A stretch of DNA of 64,000 nucleotides from Streptomyces sp. NBC_00414 (GCF_036038375.1 NZ_CP107935.1:4526001-4590000); one strand, 5' to 3'; shown: positions 28,287 through 37,433, counted from the first letter of the stretch. Notes: generated from the letters alone by a model not told the origin. Made by a program: numbers and translations.

Positions 28287-30671
28287 TCAGCCCTCCCAGG
28301 TCCAGTCCGCGACCTCCGGCAGGTCCGTGCCGTGGCTGCGGATCCAGTCGTGGTGGCGCAGCCGGGTGTCCTCCATCTGCTGGCGTACGGTCGCGGCGCG
28401 GACCGCCAGGCCCGGTACGCGGTCGATGACGTCCATGACCAGGCGGTAGCGGTCCAGGTCGTTGCGGACCACCATGTCGAAGGGCGTGGTGGTGGTGCCG
28501 ATCTCCTTGTAGCCGCGTACGTGCAGATTCCGGTGGCCGGTGCGGCGGTAGGCCAGGCGGTGGATCAGCCACGGATAGCCGTGGTAGGCGAAGATGACCG
28601 GTTTGTCGGTGGTGAACAGCGCGTCGTACTCGGAGTCGTGCATGCCGTGCGGGTGTTCCTCGCTCGGCAGCAGCCGGGCGATGTCGACGACGTTGACCAC
28701 GCGGACGGCGAGGTCGGGCAGGTGCCGGCGCAGCAGTTGCGCGGCGGCCAGCACTTCCTGGGTGGGGACGTCGCCGGCGCAGGAGAGCACCACGTCGGGT
28801 TCGCGGGTGCCGTCCTCGGTGCCGGCCCAGTCCCAGATCCCGGCGCCGCGGGCGCAGTGGGCGCGGGCCTGCTCCATGGACAGCCAGTCGAAGCAGGGCT
28901 GCTTGCCCGCGACGATCACGTTCACGTAGTCCCGGCTGCGCAGCGCGTGGTCGGTGACCGACAGCAGCGTGTTGGCGTCCGGCGGCAGGTAGACCCGTAC
29001 GACCTCGGGGCTCTTGTTGAGGACGTGGTCGATGAAGCCCGGGTCCTGGTGGGAGAAGCCGTTGTGGTCCTGGCGCCAGACGTGCGAGGTCAGCAGGTAG
29101 TTGAGGGAGGCGATGGGGGCCCGCCAGGGCAGCCGGCGGGTCGTGCGCAGCCATTTGATGTGCTGGTTGACCATCGAGTCGACGATGTGGACGAACGCCT
29201 CGTAGCAGGAGAACAGGCCGTGCCGGCCGGTCAGGAGGTAGCCCTCCAGCCAGCCCTGGCAGGTGTGTTCGGAGAGGATCTCCATCACCCGGCCGTGCCG
29301 GTCCAGGTGTTCGTCGACGGTGAGTGTGCCGGCCTGCCAGGCCTTGCCGCTCGCGCCGAAGACGGCCTGGAGCCGGTTGGAGGCGGTCTCGTCGGGACCG
29401 ACGAGCCGGAAGTCGCGCCGCCCGCTGGTGGCCCGCATGACGTGCTCCAGCAGGTCACCCAGCACGCGCGTGGGCTCGTGCAGCGTCACGCCGGGCTTCT
29501 CGACTGTGACGGCATAGCGTTCCGGCTCGGGCAGCGGGAGTTCGCGCAGCAGCAGTCCGCCGTTGGCGTACGGGCTGGCGCCGAGCCGGTGGGTGCCGTC
29601 GGGGATGCAGGCCAGCACGTCCGGGCGCGGTCGGCCCTGCTCGTCGAACAGCTCCTGCGGGCGGTACGAACGCAGCCAGGCCTCCAGCTGACGCAGGTGT
29701 TCCGGGTTGTCCCGCACGGCGGACAGCGGGACCTGGTGGGCCCGCCAGGTGCCCTCCACCGGCAGCCCGTCGACCTCCGCGGGGCCGGTCCAGCCCTTGG
29801 GGGTGCGCAGCACGATCACCGGCCAGTGGGCGCGCTGCGTGGCGCCCTCCTCGCGTGCCGTGCGCTGGATGAGCTCGATCCGCTCCAGGGCGTCGTCCAT
29901 CGCGGCGGCCATGGCCCGGTGGACGGTCATCGGGTCGTCGCCGGTGACGTGGATCGGGGAATGGCCGTATCCCCGCAGCAGGGCGTCGAGTTCGGGCTCG
30001 GGCAGACGGGCCAGCACCGCCGGATTGGCGATCTTGTAGCCGTTCAGGTGCAAGATCGGCAGCACCGCCCCGTCGTGCACCGGGTCGAGGAACTTGTTGG
30101 AATGCCAGGAGGCGGCGAGCGGTCCGGTCTCGGCCTCGCCGTCCCCGATCACGCAGGCGACCAGCAGGTCCGGGTTGTCCAGGGCGGCCCCGTAGGCGTG
30201 CGAGAGCGAGTAGCCCAGCTCGCCCCCCTCGTGGATGGAACCGGGCGTCTCGGGCGCGACATGGCTGGGAACCCCACCGGGGAACGAGAACTGCCCGAAG
30301 AGACGGGCCATGCCTTCGGCGTCCCGGCTCACGTCCGGATACGTCTCCGAGTACGAACCCTCCAGCCAGGAGTTGGCCAGTACGGCGGGCCCTCCGTGTC
30401 CGGGACCCCAGATGCACACGGCGTCCAGGCCGCGGGCCTTGACGACACGGTTGAGGTGCGTGTGGACCAGGTTCAGCCCCGGAGACGTACCCCAGTGACC
30501 GAGCAGCCGCGGCTTGATGTGTTCGGGGCGCAGCGGTTCGGTCAGCAGGGGGTTGGCCATGAGGTAGATCTGGCCGACTGCGAGATAGTTCGCGGCGCGC
30601 CAATGGGCGTCCAGCGTCCTCAGCTCGTCGTCCGTGGGCGGGGCGGGCGTCTGCCGGGTGTCGACGGACAT
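28287..30671 (-). CDS. phosphoketolase (xylulose-5-P / fructose-6-P)
   Basis: A 794-residue thiamine-diphosphate enzyme, the full family length. ATG 30671 has GAAGGGA upstream. Visible are LLGHWGTSPGLNLVHTHLNR, GPGHGGPA, the ThDP/Mg motif IGDGEAETGPLAASWHSNK, and EGGELGYSLSHA, a phosphoketolase signature. It splits xylulose 5-phosphate (or fructose 6-phosphate) with phosphate into acetyl phosphate and an aldose phosphate, giving acetate-linked ATP without redox cost. It follows a Usp gene by 82 bp on the same strand and is probably cotranscribed. No acetate kinase is visible in the window. Confidence 0.95.
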   Translation of the reverse strand: MSVDTRQTPAPPTDDELRTLDAHWRAANYLAVGQIYLMANPLLTEPLRPEHIKPRLLGHWGTSPGLNLVHTHLNRVVKARGLDAVCIWGPGHGGPAVLANSWLEGSYSETYPDVSRDAEGMARLFGQFSFPGGVPSHVAPETPGSIHEGGELGYSLSHAYGAALDNPDLLVACVIGDGEAETGPLAASWHSNKFLDPVHDGAVLPILHLNGYKIANPAVLARLPEPELDALLRGYGHSPIHVTGDDPMTVHRAMAAAMDDALERIELIQRTAREEGATQRAHWPVIVLRTPKGWTGPAEVDGLPVEGTWRAHQVPLSAVRDNPEHLRQLEAWLRSYRPQELFDEQGRPRPDVLACIPDGTHRLGASPYANGGLLLRELPLPEPERYAVTVEKPGVTLHEPTRVLGDLLEHVMRATSGRRDFRLVGPDETASNRLQAVFGASGKAWQAGTLTVDEHLDRHGRVMEILSEHTCQGWLEGYLLTGRHGLFSCYEAFVHIVDSMVNQHIKWLRTTRRLPWRAPIASLNYLLTSHVWRQDHNGFSHQDPGFIDHVLNKSPEVVRVYLPPDANTLLSVTDHALRSRDYVNVIVAGKQPCFDWLSMEQARAHCARGAGIWDWAGTEDGTREPDVVLSCAGDVPTQEVLAAAQLLRRHLPDLAVRVVNVVDIARLLPSEEHPHGMHDSEYDALFTTDKPVIFAYHGYPWLIHRLAYRRTGHRNLHVRGYKEIGTTTTPFDMVVRNDLDRYRLVMDVIDRVPGLAVRAATVRQQMEDTRLRHHDWIRSHGTDLPEVADWTWEG

Positions 30672-30753
30672 GGGGGTCCCTTCATGAGGTGTGGGTCGCA
30701 GAGAGGTGCGGGTCGGCGAATCGTGCCGGGCCGTTCCGTGGCCGTGACGTCGT

Positions 30754-31584
30754 TCATCTGCTCGGCACGACGAGCACGGGGCAGTGGGAACGGTGCAGCA
30801 GGGTGTGCGCCACCGGACCCAGGTGCGGTCCGACGCGGTGGGTGCGGTGGTGTGCGCCGATGACGACGACATCGGCCGCACGGGTGGCTTCCAGCAGGGC
30901 GTGCGCCGGTCCCGTACGGACCGTGCGGGTGTCGGTTCCGACGGCGGGGTGCTGCTCCTTGAGCCGGGCCAGCGTGTAGCGCGGCACGGCCTCCTCCGCC
31001 CTGTCCTGCTGGGTGAGCCGTGTCTGTCCCGGGGGCGTCGTGGAACCGGGCAGGGGCATTTCGGGGGTGACGTGCCGGTGGTTCGAGGAGTGCAGGACAC
31101 GTAGCCGGGCGCCGCGCCGCTCCGCTTCCTCGAACGCGTAGGCGGCCGCGTCGGTGTCCGCGTCGTCGGCCAGACCGAGCAGCACCTCACGGCCGTCCCA
31201 GCGCGGATGATCGCCGCGTACCACCAGCAGCGGACCGTGTACGTGCGCCGCCAGGCGCAGGCTCACGGAACCGAGCAGCATGCCGGTGAGCCCTCCGAGC
31301 CCGCGGGTCCCGACGACGGTGAGCGCGGCTTCCTCGCTCTCGCGTGCCAGCGCCCGTACGGCGCTGCCCTGCACGGCCCTGGTCGTCACCGGCAGTCCGG
31401 GGTGGCGTGCGCGGACCCGGGCCACGGCGGCCGCGAGGATCGGGCCTGCCTCGTCGAGGTCGGGCACGGCGTACACGATGCGCAGAGCGGCCACGCGACG
31501 CGCCGCCTCGTCCGCGGCCCGGTCCAACGCTCGTACGGAGACCAGCGAGCCGTCCACTCCGGCGACCACCTGATGGACCTTCAT
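30754..31584 (-). CDS. universal stress protein, tandem Usp domains
   Basis: A 276-residue, two-domain Usp. Domain 1 starts VVAGVDGSLVS and ends VVGTRGLGGLTGMLLGSVSLRL, a complete ATP loop. Domain 2 starts VLLGLADDADT and ends VIGAHHRTHRVGPHLGPVAHTLL, where the loop is altered. ATG 31584 is followed directly by family sequence. It lies just upstream of the phosphoketolase gene in one likely transcript. A DosR-like palindrome (GGGCCTTACGGTCC, 31700-31713) sits 116 bp upstream. Confidence 0.9.
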   Translation of the reverse strand: MKVHQVVAGVDGSLVSVRALDRAADEAARRVAALRIVYAVPDLDEAGPILAAAVARVRARHPGLPVTTRAVQGSAVRALARESEEAALTVVGTRGLGGLTGMLLGSVSLRLAAHVHGPLLVVRGDHPRWDGREVLLGLADDADTDAAAYAFEEAERRGARLRVLHSSNHRHVTPEMPLPGSTTPPGQTRLTQQDRAEEAVPRYTLARLKEQHPAVGTDTRTVRTGPAHALLEATRAADVVVIGAHHRTHRVGPHLGPVAHTLLHRSHCPVLVVPSR

Positions 31585-31699
31585 CGTCGTGCTCCCTTCC
31601 GTTCCGCTTCGTGTTCCAGGGACGATGCTCGTCGCTCGTGAAGCCTCGGAGCAGGGCCCCTGAGAACCCGTCGGCGCGCCGTACGGCCCCCTTGCCGTT

Positions 31700-31713
31700 G
31701 GGCCTTACGGTCC
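31700..31713. promoter_or_regulatory. weak OsdR-like box (GGGCCTTACGGTCC)
   Basis: Two mismatches from the local consensus, 116 bp upstream of the Usp-phosphoketolase unit. The half-site looks closer to the mycobacterial GGGACT/AGTCCC form. Confidence 0.35.
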
Positions 31714-31757
31714 TGCGTCCGGCTGCGCGAAGAGGCGGCCCGGGGCACGGTGGGCTC

Positions 31758-32456
31758 TCACGCCGTGATCCGGCGTCCGGTGACAGCGACGGGATCGATA
31801 CGGATCCACAGGTCCCGTTCTCCTCCGGACCAGGGCGTGCTGTGAGCCAGCTCCGTGAGCAGACGCACGGCCTCGGGGTCGGTCACCGTACGGGCGTCCC
31901 CGCGCACGAGCACGCTCCAACCCTCGCTGAGGGCGTCGTCGACGCGGTCGACCTCGAAGGCGACCCGATGGCCGGCCGCCAGCGACGGGGTCGTGTCGGC
32001 AGCGGTCCTGAAGACGATCGCCCCCTCCACGACGCTGTAGTTGACGGGGACGACGGCCGGCCCCTCGGGGGTCGACACCGCGATCCGACCCACGCCGTGC
32101 GTCCGCAGCAGCGCTCTGGACTCCCCGGCGCTCAGCTCGGTGAACCGGGCGTTCCGTGAGGCCCGTCCCGTGCCGGCAGGCAGCCCGGTGTTGCCGCCCG
32201 CGAGCTCCGCGACCGTGGTGCTCAGGGCTCCCGCCAGTCTGCGCAGGACGCCGGCGTCGGGCGCTGCGCCGGGGTGTTCCTCCAGGTACCGGAGGTAACT
32301 GACGGCCATCCCCGTTCGGGAGGCCGTCTCCTCCCTGCTCAGACCGAGCTCGCCGCGCCGCAGGGTGAGGCGGCGTCCCAGATCCCCCAGGGGCGCGTCC
32401 CGGTCCACGTCCGGGGGTTTCGAGGGTGACTGATTCGAGGGCGGCTGATCCGCCAT
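31758..32456 (-). CDS. XRE-type HTH fused to a PNPOx-fold domain
   Basis: A 232-residue two-domain protein. Residues about 26-85 form a Cro/C1-type helix-turn-helix (LGDLGRRLTLRRGELGLSREETASRTGMAVSYL). Residues about 105-230 form a PNPOx-like split barrel (LLRTHGVGRIAVSTPEGPAVVPVNYSVV, VAFEVDRVDD, GWSVLVRGDARTV). ATG 32456 has AAAGGAG upstream. A flavin- or redox-responsive transcription factor is a reasonable inference from the fusion, not demonstrated. It is divergent from the STAS gene with a perfect OsdR-like box between. Confidence 0.88.
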   Translation of the reverse strand: MADQPPSNQSPSKPPDVDRDAPLGDLGRRLTLRRGELGLSREETASRTGMAVSYLRYLEEHPGAAPDAGVLRRLAGALSTTVAELAGGNTGLPAGTGRASRNARFTELSAGESRALLRTHGVGRIAVSTPEGPAVVPVNYSVVEGAIVFRTAADTTPSLAAGHRVAFEVDRVDDALSEGWSVLVRGDARTVTDPEAVRLLTELAHSTPWSGGERDLWIRIDPVAVTGRRITA

Positions 32457-32590
32457 GGCCCTCACTCCTTTCGTCCCGTCCCCCGAACGGCGATCTCGTG
32501 CCGCGTCCCGCTGCGTACCAGGGCACGCGCCGAATCGGCGTCGGGATTGCCTCGCACGTCCAGCTTGTCCGGAACCGGCGGTGTGCGCTT

Positions 32591-32604
32591 GGGCCGGTCG
32601 GCCC
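32591..32604. promoter_or_regulatory. OsdR-like box, perfect (GGGCCGGTCGGCCC)
   Basis: 134 bp upstream of the HTH-PNPOx gene, in the divergent region. Confidence 0.6.
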
Positions 32605-32684
32605 TGATGGTCCGCCGGGTGGGGGCGATCGGGCCGGGACGTGGCGGTGCCCGGGAGGACACGCCGACAGGGCCCGCTCGACGT

Positions 32685-32698
32685 GGACCGAACGGCCC
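32685..32698. promoter_or_regulatory. OsdR-like box (GGACCGAACGGCCC)
   Basis: One mismatch, only 36 bp upstream of the STAS gene start. Confidence 0.5.
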
Positions 32699-32734
32699 TT
32701 CCGGCCGACCCGCCGGCCCGGCTTTGCTCGGGTC

Positions 32735-33121
32735 ATGTCCGAGAACCACTGCAGGTCCGCGTGCCACCACTTCGCACACGTCGTCGACGGCACGACCGTC
32801 GTGGAGCTGCGCGGCGAGATCGACATAGCCACGGCGTCGCCCATCGCGGCCCGCCTCGACACAGTCACTGCCGGCCCGTGCCCCGACCTGGTGCTGGACC
32901 TGCGCGCCGTGTCGTTCATCGACTGCGCCGGGCTGAGCCTCCTGTGCCGCGCCCGGAATCGTGTCCTGGCCAGGCGGGGCAGGCTGTGCCTGGTCACGGA
33001 GGACACCCGTGTCCTGCGTGTCCTGCGTGGCGCGGGCCTGTCCGGTGTCTTCACGACGTATCCCCGCCTGCCCGGGCAGGCGGGCGGCACTCCGGACCGT
33101 TCCGACCACGCCCTTCAGTAG
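32735..33121 (+). CDS. STAS-domain anti-sigma factor antagonist
   Basis: A 128-residue protein. The STAS fold is seen in TTVVELRGEIDIATASPI and VLDLRAVSFIDCAGLSLL. The residue of VSFID-C-AG that is usually a phosphorylatable Ser is Cys followed by Ala-Gly, so classical phospho-switching may be altered. Such proteins bind RsbW-like kinases to free a sigma factor. ATG 32735 has no strong ribosome binding site. It converges on pflA with a 7-bp overlap of the two stop regions. The RsbW-like protein at 48813 is a possible partner. Confidence 0.82.
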   Translation: MSENHCRSACHHFAHVVDGTTVVELRGEIDIATASPIAARLDTVTAGPCPDLVLDLRAVSFIDCAGLSLLCRARNRVLARRGRLCLVTEDTRVLRVLRGAGLSGVFTTYPRLPGQAGGTPDRSDHALQ

Positions 33122-33864
33122 GCGGCCACTCCGTGGTCCCGGAACTGTTCCTGAACCCGCCTGATCAGGTCGGGTTCGGGGACTGGGGTGTCCCGCAGCG
33201 GGAAGGGCAGGCCGAGGGCCTCGTACTTCGCCGCGCCGAGTCGGTGGAACGGCAGGACGTCGACGCGGTCGACGCTGCCGAGACCGGCGACGAAGCGGGC
33301 GAGACCCTCGACGGCCTCGGGTTCGTCGGTCAGACCGGGGACCAGGACGTAGCGAACCCACATGCGGATGCCGAGCCGGTCAAGCCGGGTGGCGAAGTTC
33401 AGGGTGGGGGCCAGTTCGCCACCGGTCAGCCCGCGATAGGTGTTCACGTCGAAGGACTTGATGTCGAGGAGCACCAGGTCGGTGTCGGCGAGCAGTTCGT
33501 CCGTGGCGCGGGCACCGAGGAAGCCCGAGGTGTCGAGCGCGGTGTGCAGCCCGGCCTCCTTGCAGCGGCGCAGGATCGCCGCGGTGAAGGCGGGTTGGAG
33601 GAGCGGCTCGCCGCCGGTGAGCGTCACCCCTCCCCCGGCCGCGGTGACGAATCCCCGGTACTTGCCGATCTCGGCCATCACCTCGTCGACGGTGGCCTCC
33701 CGGCCGTCCCTCATGTGCCAGGTGTCGGGGTTGGCGCAGTACAGACAGCGCAGCGGACAGCCGCTGGTGAAGAGCACGAACCGGGTCCCGGGCCCGTCCA
33801 CACCGGTGGACAGGTCCCAGGAGTGGATCCGGCCGACCGCGTTCATCGGGCTTCTCGTGTTCAT
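33115..33864 (-). CDS. pflA: pyruvate formate-lyase activating enzyme (radical SAM)
   Basis: A 249-residue radical-SAM enzyme of normal length. The [4Fe-4S] motif is Cys36-x3-Cys40-x2-Cys43 (GCPLRCLYC). VTLTGGEPLLQ and LDTSGFLG follow, as in PflA. It abstracts hydrogen from the glycyl residue of PflB to form the active radical and needs anaerobic conditions. ATG 33864 overlaps the pflB stop by 4 bp (ATGA); ATG 33846 is an alternative. Its tail overlaps the convergent STAS gene by 7 bp. Confidence 0.93.
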   Translation of the reverse strand: MNTRSPMNAVGRIHSWDLSTGVDGPGTRFVLFTSGCPLRCLYCANPDTWHMRDGREATVDEVMAEIGKYRGFVTAAGGGVTLTGGEPLLQPAFTAAILRRCKEAGLHTALDTSGFLGARATDELLADTDLVLLDIKSFDVNTYRGLTGGELAPTLNFATRLDRLGIRMWVRYVLVPGLTDEPEAVEGLARFVAGLGSVDRVDVLPFHRLGAAKYEALGLPFPLRDTPVPEPDLIRRVQEQFRDHGVAAY

Positions 33865-36128
33865 CGGGCTTCGTGGAAGGTGCGGCTGATCACGTCGAGT
33901 TGCTGCTCACGCGTCAGGCGTACGAAGTTGACGGCGTACCCGGAGACCCGGATCGTCAACTCCGGGTATTTGTCGGGGTGTTGCATCGCGTCCTCCAGCG
34001 TCGCCCGGTCCAGGACGTTGACGTTCATGTGGAAGCCGCCGGAGGCCGTGTAGGCGTCGAGGATGCCGACGAGGTGGGACGCGCGCTCTTCCGGACGATG
34101 GCCCAGCCCCTCGGGTGTGATCGTCGTGGTCAGCGAGATGCCGTCGCGGGCCTGCTCGTACGGCAGCTTGGCCACCGACAGCGCGGAGGCGGCCACACCG
34201 TGCCGGTCGCGGCCGTTCATGGGGTTGGCGCCGGGCGCGAAGGGCTGTCCGGCGCGGCGGCCGTCGGGGGTGTTGCCGGTGTGCTTGCCGTAGACGACGT
34301 TCGAGGTGATGGTCAGCACCGACTGGGTGTGTTCGGCGTTGCGGTAGGTGGGGTGCTCGCGCACCTTGGCCATGAAGGATTCGACCAGTGCGACGGCTAT
34401 GGCGTCGGCGCGGTCGTCGTTGTTGCCGTAGGCCGGCCAGTCGCCCTCGGTCTCGTAGTCGACGGCCAGTCCGGTGGCGTCGCGGATGACCTTCACCCGG
34501 CCGTACCTGACCGCGGACAGGCTGTCGGCGGCGACCGACAGGCCCGCGATGCCGCAGGCCATGAAGCGGTGCACCGGGTGATCGTGCAGGGCCATCTCGA
34601 TGCGCTCGTAGGCGTACTTGTCGTGCATGAAGTGGATGACGTTCAGCGTGTTGACGTAGGTGGCCGCCAGCCAGTCCAGCATCCGGTCGTACGCCGCCGA
34701 CAACTCCTCGTAGTCCAGATAGTCCCCGGTCAGTGCGGGCGCCCGCGGGCCGATCCGCTCGCCGGTCATCTCATCCCGGCCGCCGTTGATCGCGTACAGC
34801 AGTGCCTTGGCGAGGTTGACGCGCGCTCCGAAGAACTGCATCTGCCTGCCGACCGCCATCGCCGACACACAGCAGGCGATCGCCGTGTCGTCGCCGGTGC
34901 GCGGCCGCGTCAGTTCGTCGGACTCGTACTGGACGGCGCTGGTGTCGATGGACACCTGCGCACAGAACTCCTTGAAGCCGGCCGGGAGTCGGGGCGACCA
35001 GAGCACGGTGAGGTTGGGCTCCGGGGCCGGGCCGAGGTTGTAGAGCGTCTGGAGGAAGCGGAAGGAGGTGCGGGTGACCAGCGGACGCCCGTCGGTGCCG
35101 AGGCCGCCGATGGACTCCGTCACCCAGGTGGGATCGCCGGAGAACAGCGCGTCGTACTCCGGGGTGCGCAGGAACCGTACGATCCGCAGCTTGATGACGA
35201 AGTCGTCGATCAGCTCCTGGGCCCGGGTCTCGTCGATCAGGCCTTCCGCCAGGTCCCGCTGGAGGAAGACGTCGAGGAACGTGGAGGTGCGGCCCAGGGA
35301 CATCGCGGCGCCGTTCTGCTCCTTCACCGCTGCCAGGAAGCCGAGGTAGAGCCACTGCACGGCCTCGTGGGCGGTGGCGGCCGGACGGGTGATGTCGCAG
35401 CCGTACGAGGCGGCCATCTCCGCCAGTTCGCCCAACGCCCGTATCTGCTCGGCCAGTTCCTCTCGGTCACGGATGACGTCCGGGTCGGAGGGCCGCGCGT
35501 CCAGCAGGGCTCGCTCGGCCTTCTTGGCCTCGGTCAGGCGGGTTGTGCCGTACAGCGCCACCCGGCGGTAGTCCCCGATGATGCGGCCGCGTCCGTAGGA
35601 GTCGGGCAGCCCGGTGATGATCCCCGCCTTGCGAGCGGCCCGCATCTCGGGCGTGTAGGCGTCGAAGACCCCGTCGTTGTGGGTCTTGCGATAGGTCCCG
35701 AAGACACGCGAGACGAACGGATCGGCCTGGTAGCCGTACGCCTTCAGCCCGTTCTCCACCATCCGCAGTCCGCCGTTGGGCATGATCGCCCGTCGGAGCG
35801 GGGCGTCGGTCTGCAGACCGACGATCAGCTCGCGTTCACGGTCGATGAAGCCCGGCCGGTGCGAGACGATCGTGGACGGGGTACTTGGGTCGACATCCAG
35901 GATGCCCTTGCGCCGCTCCTCGGGGAAGAGCGCGCTGACCTTGTGCCAGACGGCCAGGGTGCGTTCCGTGGGACCGGCCAGGAACGCCGGGCCGCCCTCG
36001 TACGGCGTGTAGTTGGCCTGGATGAAGTCGCGCACGTCGATACGGCTCCGCCACAGCGTCCCGGCGAAGCCACGCCATGCATCGGCCCGTCGCCTGTCGG
36101 CTTCCACGGCTTTCACGGTTGCGGTCAT
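33861..36128 (-). CDS. pflB: pyruvate formate-lyase (formate C-acetyltransferase)
   Basis: A 755-residue glycyl-radical enzyme, close to the E. coli length. The catalytic pair Cys419-Cys420 (IACCVSAM) and the radical Gly730 in RVSGYAVNF near the C-terminus are both intact. It converts pyruvate and CoA to acetyl-CoA and formate without NADH, and the radical is destroyed by O2. It is unusual in an actinomycete thought of as aerobic. It is coupled to pflA. A perfect OsdR-like box lies 106 bp upstream. No formate dehydrogenase or formate channel is seen in the window. Confidence 0.95.
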   Translation of the reverse strand: MTATVKAVEADRRRADAWRGFAGTLWRSRIDVRDFIQANYTPYEGGPAFLAGPTERTLAVWHKVSALFPEERRKGILDVDPSTPSTIVSHRPGFIDRERELIVGLQTDAPLRRAIMPNGGLRMVENGLKAYGYQADPFVSRVFGTYRKTHNDGVFDAYTPEMRAARKAGIITGLPDSYGRGRIIGDYRRVALYGTTRLTEAKKAERALLDARPSDPDVIRDREELAEQIRALGELAEMAASYGCDITRPAATAHEAVQWLYLGFLAAVKEQNGAAMSLGRTSTFLDVFLQRDLAEGLIDETRAQELIDDFVIKLRIVRFLRTPEYDALFSGDPTWVTESIGGLGTDGRPLVTRTSFRFLQTLYNLGPAPEPNLTVLWSPRLPAGFKEFCAQVSIDTSAVQYESDELTRPRTGDDTAIACCVSAMAVGRQMQFFGARVNLAKALLYAINGGRDEMTGERIGPRAPALTGDYLDYEELSAAYDRMLDWLAATYVNTLNVIHFMHDKYAYERIEMALHDHPVHRFMACGIAGLSVAADSLSAVRYGRVKVIRDATGLAVDYETEGDWPAYGNNDDRADAIAVALVESFMAKVREHPTYRNAEHTQSVLTITSNVVYGKHTGNTPDGRRAGQPFAPGANPMNGRDRHGVAASALSVAKLPYEQARDGISLTTTITPEGLGHRPEERASHLVGILDAYTASGGFHMNVNVLDRATLEDAMQHPDKYPELTIRVSGYAVNFVRLTREQQLDVISRTFHEAR

Positions 36129-36234
36129 CGCCGGTCGTCCTCTCGCTGTTCCACTTGTCCGGTGCGTGTCTCTCTCGCTTCACATGCTTGTCCGCCGCGG
36201 TCGTCGCGGGCAGTGCCGGACAGCGCCGACGGGT

Positions 36235-36248
36235 GGGCCGTCCGGCCC
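36235..36248. promoter_or_regulatory. OsdR-like box, perfect (GGGCCGTCCGGCCC)
   Basis: 106 bp upstream of pflB. Confidence 0.6.
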
Positions 36249-36271
36249 CAGGACGGTGGGGCCGGGTGGAC

Positions 36272-37183
36272 TCAGGCGTGCGGGACCACGGCGACGGGGC
36301 AGCCGACGTGGTGCAGGACCGCGTGGGCCACGGGACCGATGTGCGTTCCGAGGTGGCTCTCCCGGACCCTCCGGCCCACGACGACGAGGCAGGCTCCGGA
36401 GGACGCGTGGACCAGGGCTCCCGCAGGCCGGCCTTCGAAGACTGTCTCGGTCACGGTGACCTCGGGATACTTCGCGCACCATGGACGCAGCGTCGCGACG
36501 ACGGCGCGTTCCTGGGCGGCGAGCACTTCCGCCCCGGCCCCGGTGACCGCGTGCAGGTCGGTGCCGTCGGCCGAGGGGACACTGAAGGCGTGGACCACCC
36601 GCAATGCGGCACCGTGCTGCCGGGCGGCCTCGAAGGCGAACTCGATCAGTTCGTCACAGGGATGCCGGATGTCCAGACCGAGGACGACATCGCGGTAGGG
36701 AGTCTCGTCGGTCTCCGGGGAAGAGCCCTCCTCGCCGGGCGTCGTGGGGTACTCGTCGGCCGCGGCCTTGCCCACACGGACGAGCACGACGGGGTGTACG
36801 GACCTGGCGACGACCCGCTGGGACACCGAGCCGACCACGAACCCCGCGAGGGCGCCGAGTCCGCGGGAGCCGAGTACCAGCATCTCGGTCTCGTCGGTCG
36901 CCGCGAGCAGGGCCGCTACCGGCGAGTCGGACACCAACCGGGCGTCGATACGGAGATCGGGGTGTGCGGCCCGCACACTGTCGACCACATGATTCAGGGT
37001 CTGTTGGGCCCATTCGTGCTCGCTGCTGCCCATGGGGACAGACGCGGGAGGCCGGGGGTGCCACTTCCAGGCGTGCACCAGCCTCAGTGGGGCTCCGCGG
37101 CGCACGGCTTCCCGGGCCGCCCAGTGTGCGGTGGCGAGGCTCTCGACGGATCCGTCGACGCCTGCGGTGACATGGCGAAGCAT
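36272..37183 (-). CDS. universal stress protein, tandem Usp domains
   Basis: A 303-residue tandem Usp. Domain 1: VTAGVDGSVES, ending VLGSRGLGALAGFVVGSVSQRV. Domain 2: VVLGLDIRHPC, ending VVGRRVRESHLGTHIGPVAHAVLHHVG. ATG 37183 has CCAGGAGG 8 nt upstream. It belongs to the same sub-group as the Usps at 40863 and 51386 (second-domain EFAFEAAR and HxGP motifs). It is divergent from the cyclic-nucleotide-binding-domain gene, with several palindromes in between. Confidence 0.9.
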   Translation of the reverse strand: MLRHVTAGVDGSVESLATAHWAAREAVRRGAPLRLVHAWKWHPRPPASVPMGSSEHEWAQQTLNHVVDSVRAAHPDLRIDARLVSDSPVAALLAATDETEMLVLGSRGLGALAGFVVGSVSQRVVARSVHPVVLVRVGKAAADEYPTTPGEEGSSPETDETPYRDVVLGLDIRHPCDELIEFAFEAARQHGAALRVVHAFSVPSADGTDLHAVTGAGAEVLAAQERAVVATLRPWCAKYPEVTVTETVFEGRPAGALVHASSGACLVVVGRRVRESHLGTHIGPVAHAVLHHVGCPVAVVPHA

Positions 37184-37351
37184 GCTGTGTACCTCCTGGG
37201 TCCGGGACCGGCTGCTCTTGTCGTCGAGCTTCGTGCAGGAACGGAGCCGTGCGTATGGGCCGTGCAGGCCCTCCGAAGGCCCTTTGGGCCCCACTTGCGG
37301 TCCGTTCCCGCCGAAGGGGGCCCGCGCGGAGTACCGGGCGGCCTGGTCATG

Positions 37352-37365
37352 GGGCCGTGTGGCCC
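37352..37365. promoter_or_regulatory. OsdR-like box (GGGCCGTGTGGCCC)
   Basis: One mismatch, 68 bp upstream of the CNBD gene. Another imperfect copy (GGGCCGTGCAGGCC) at 37257-37270 is 73 bp upstream of the divergent Usp. Confidence 0.5.
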
Positions 37366-37433
37366 ATGGTCCTCGCCGGGGCCCGGTAAGACGCTGTAGG
37401 TGCCAGGACCGCATGCACCCATGGAGGCACGTC

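Noticed and set aside
28158..30863. 900-codon open frame antisense to phosphoketolase
   Set aside because: Same artefact; the opposite strand holds a complete phosphoketolase with all motifs.
33873..36698. 941-codon open frame antisense to pflB
   Set aside because: Explained by the codon bias of pflB; no domains or start signals.
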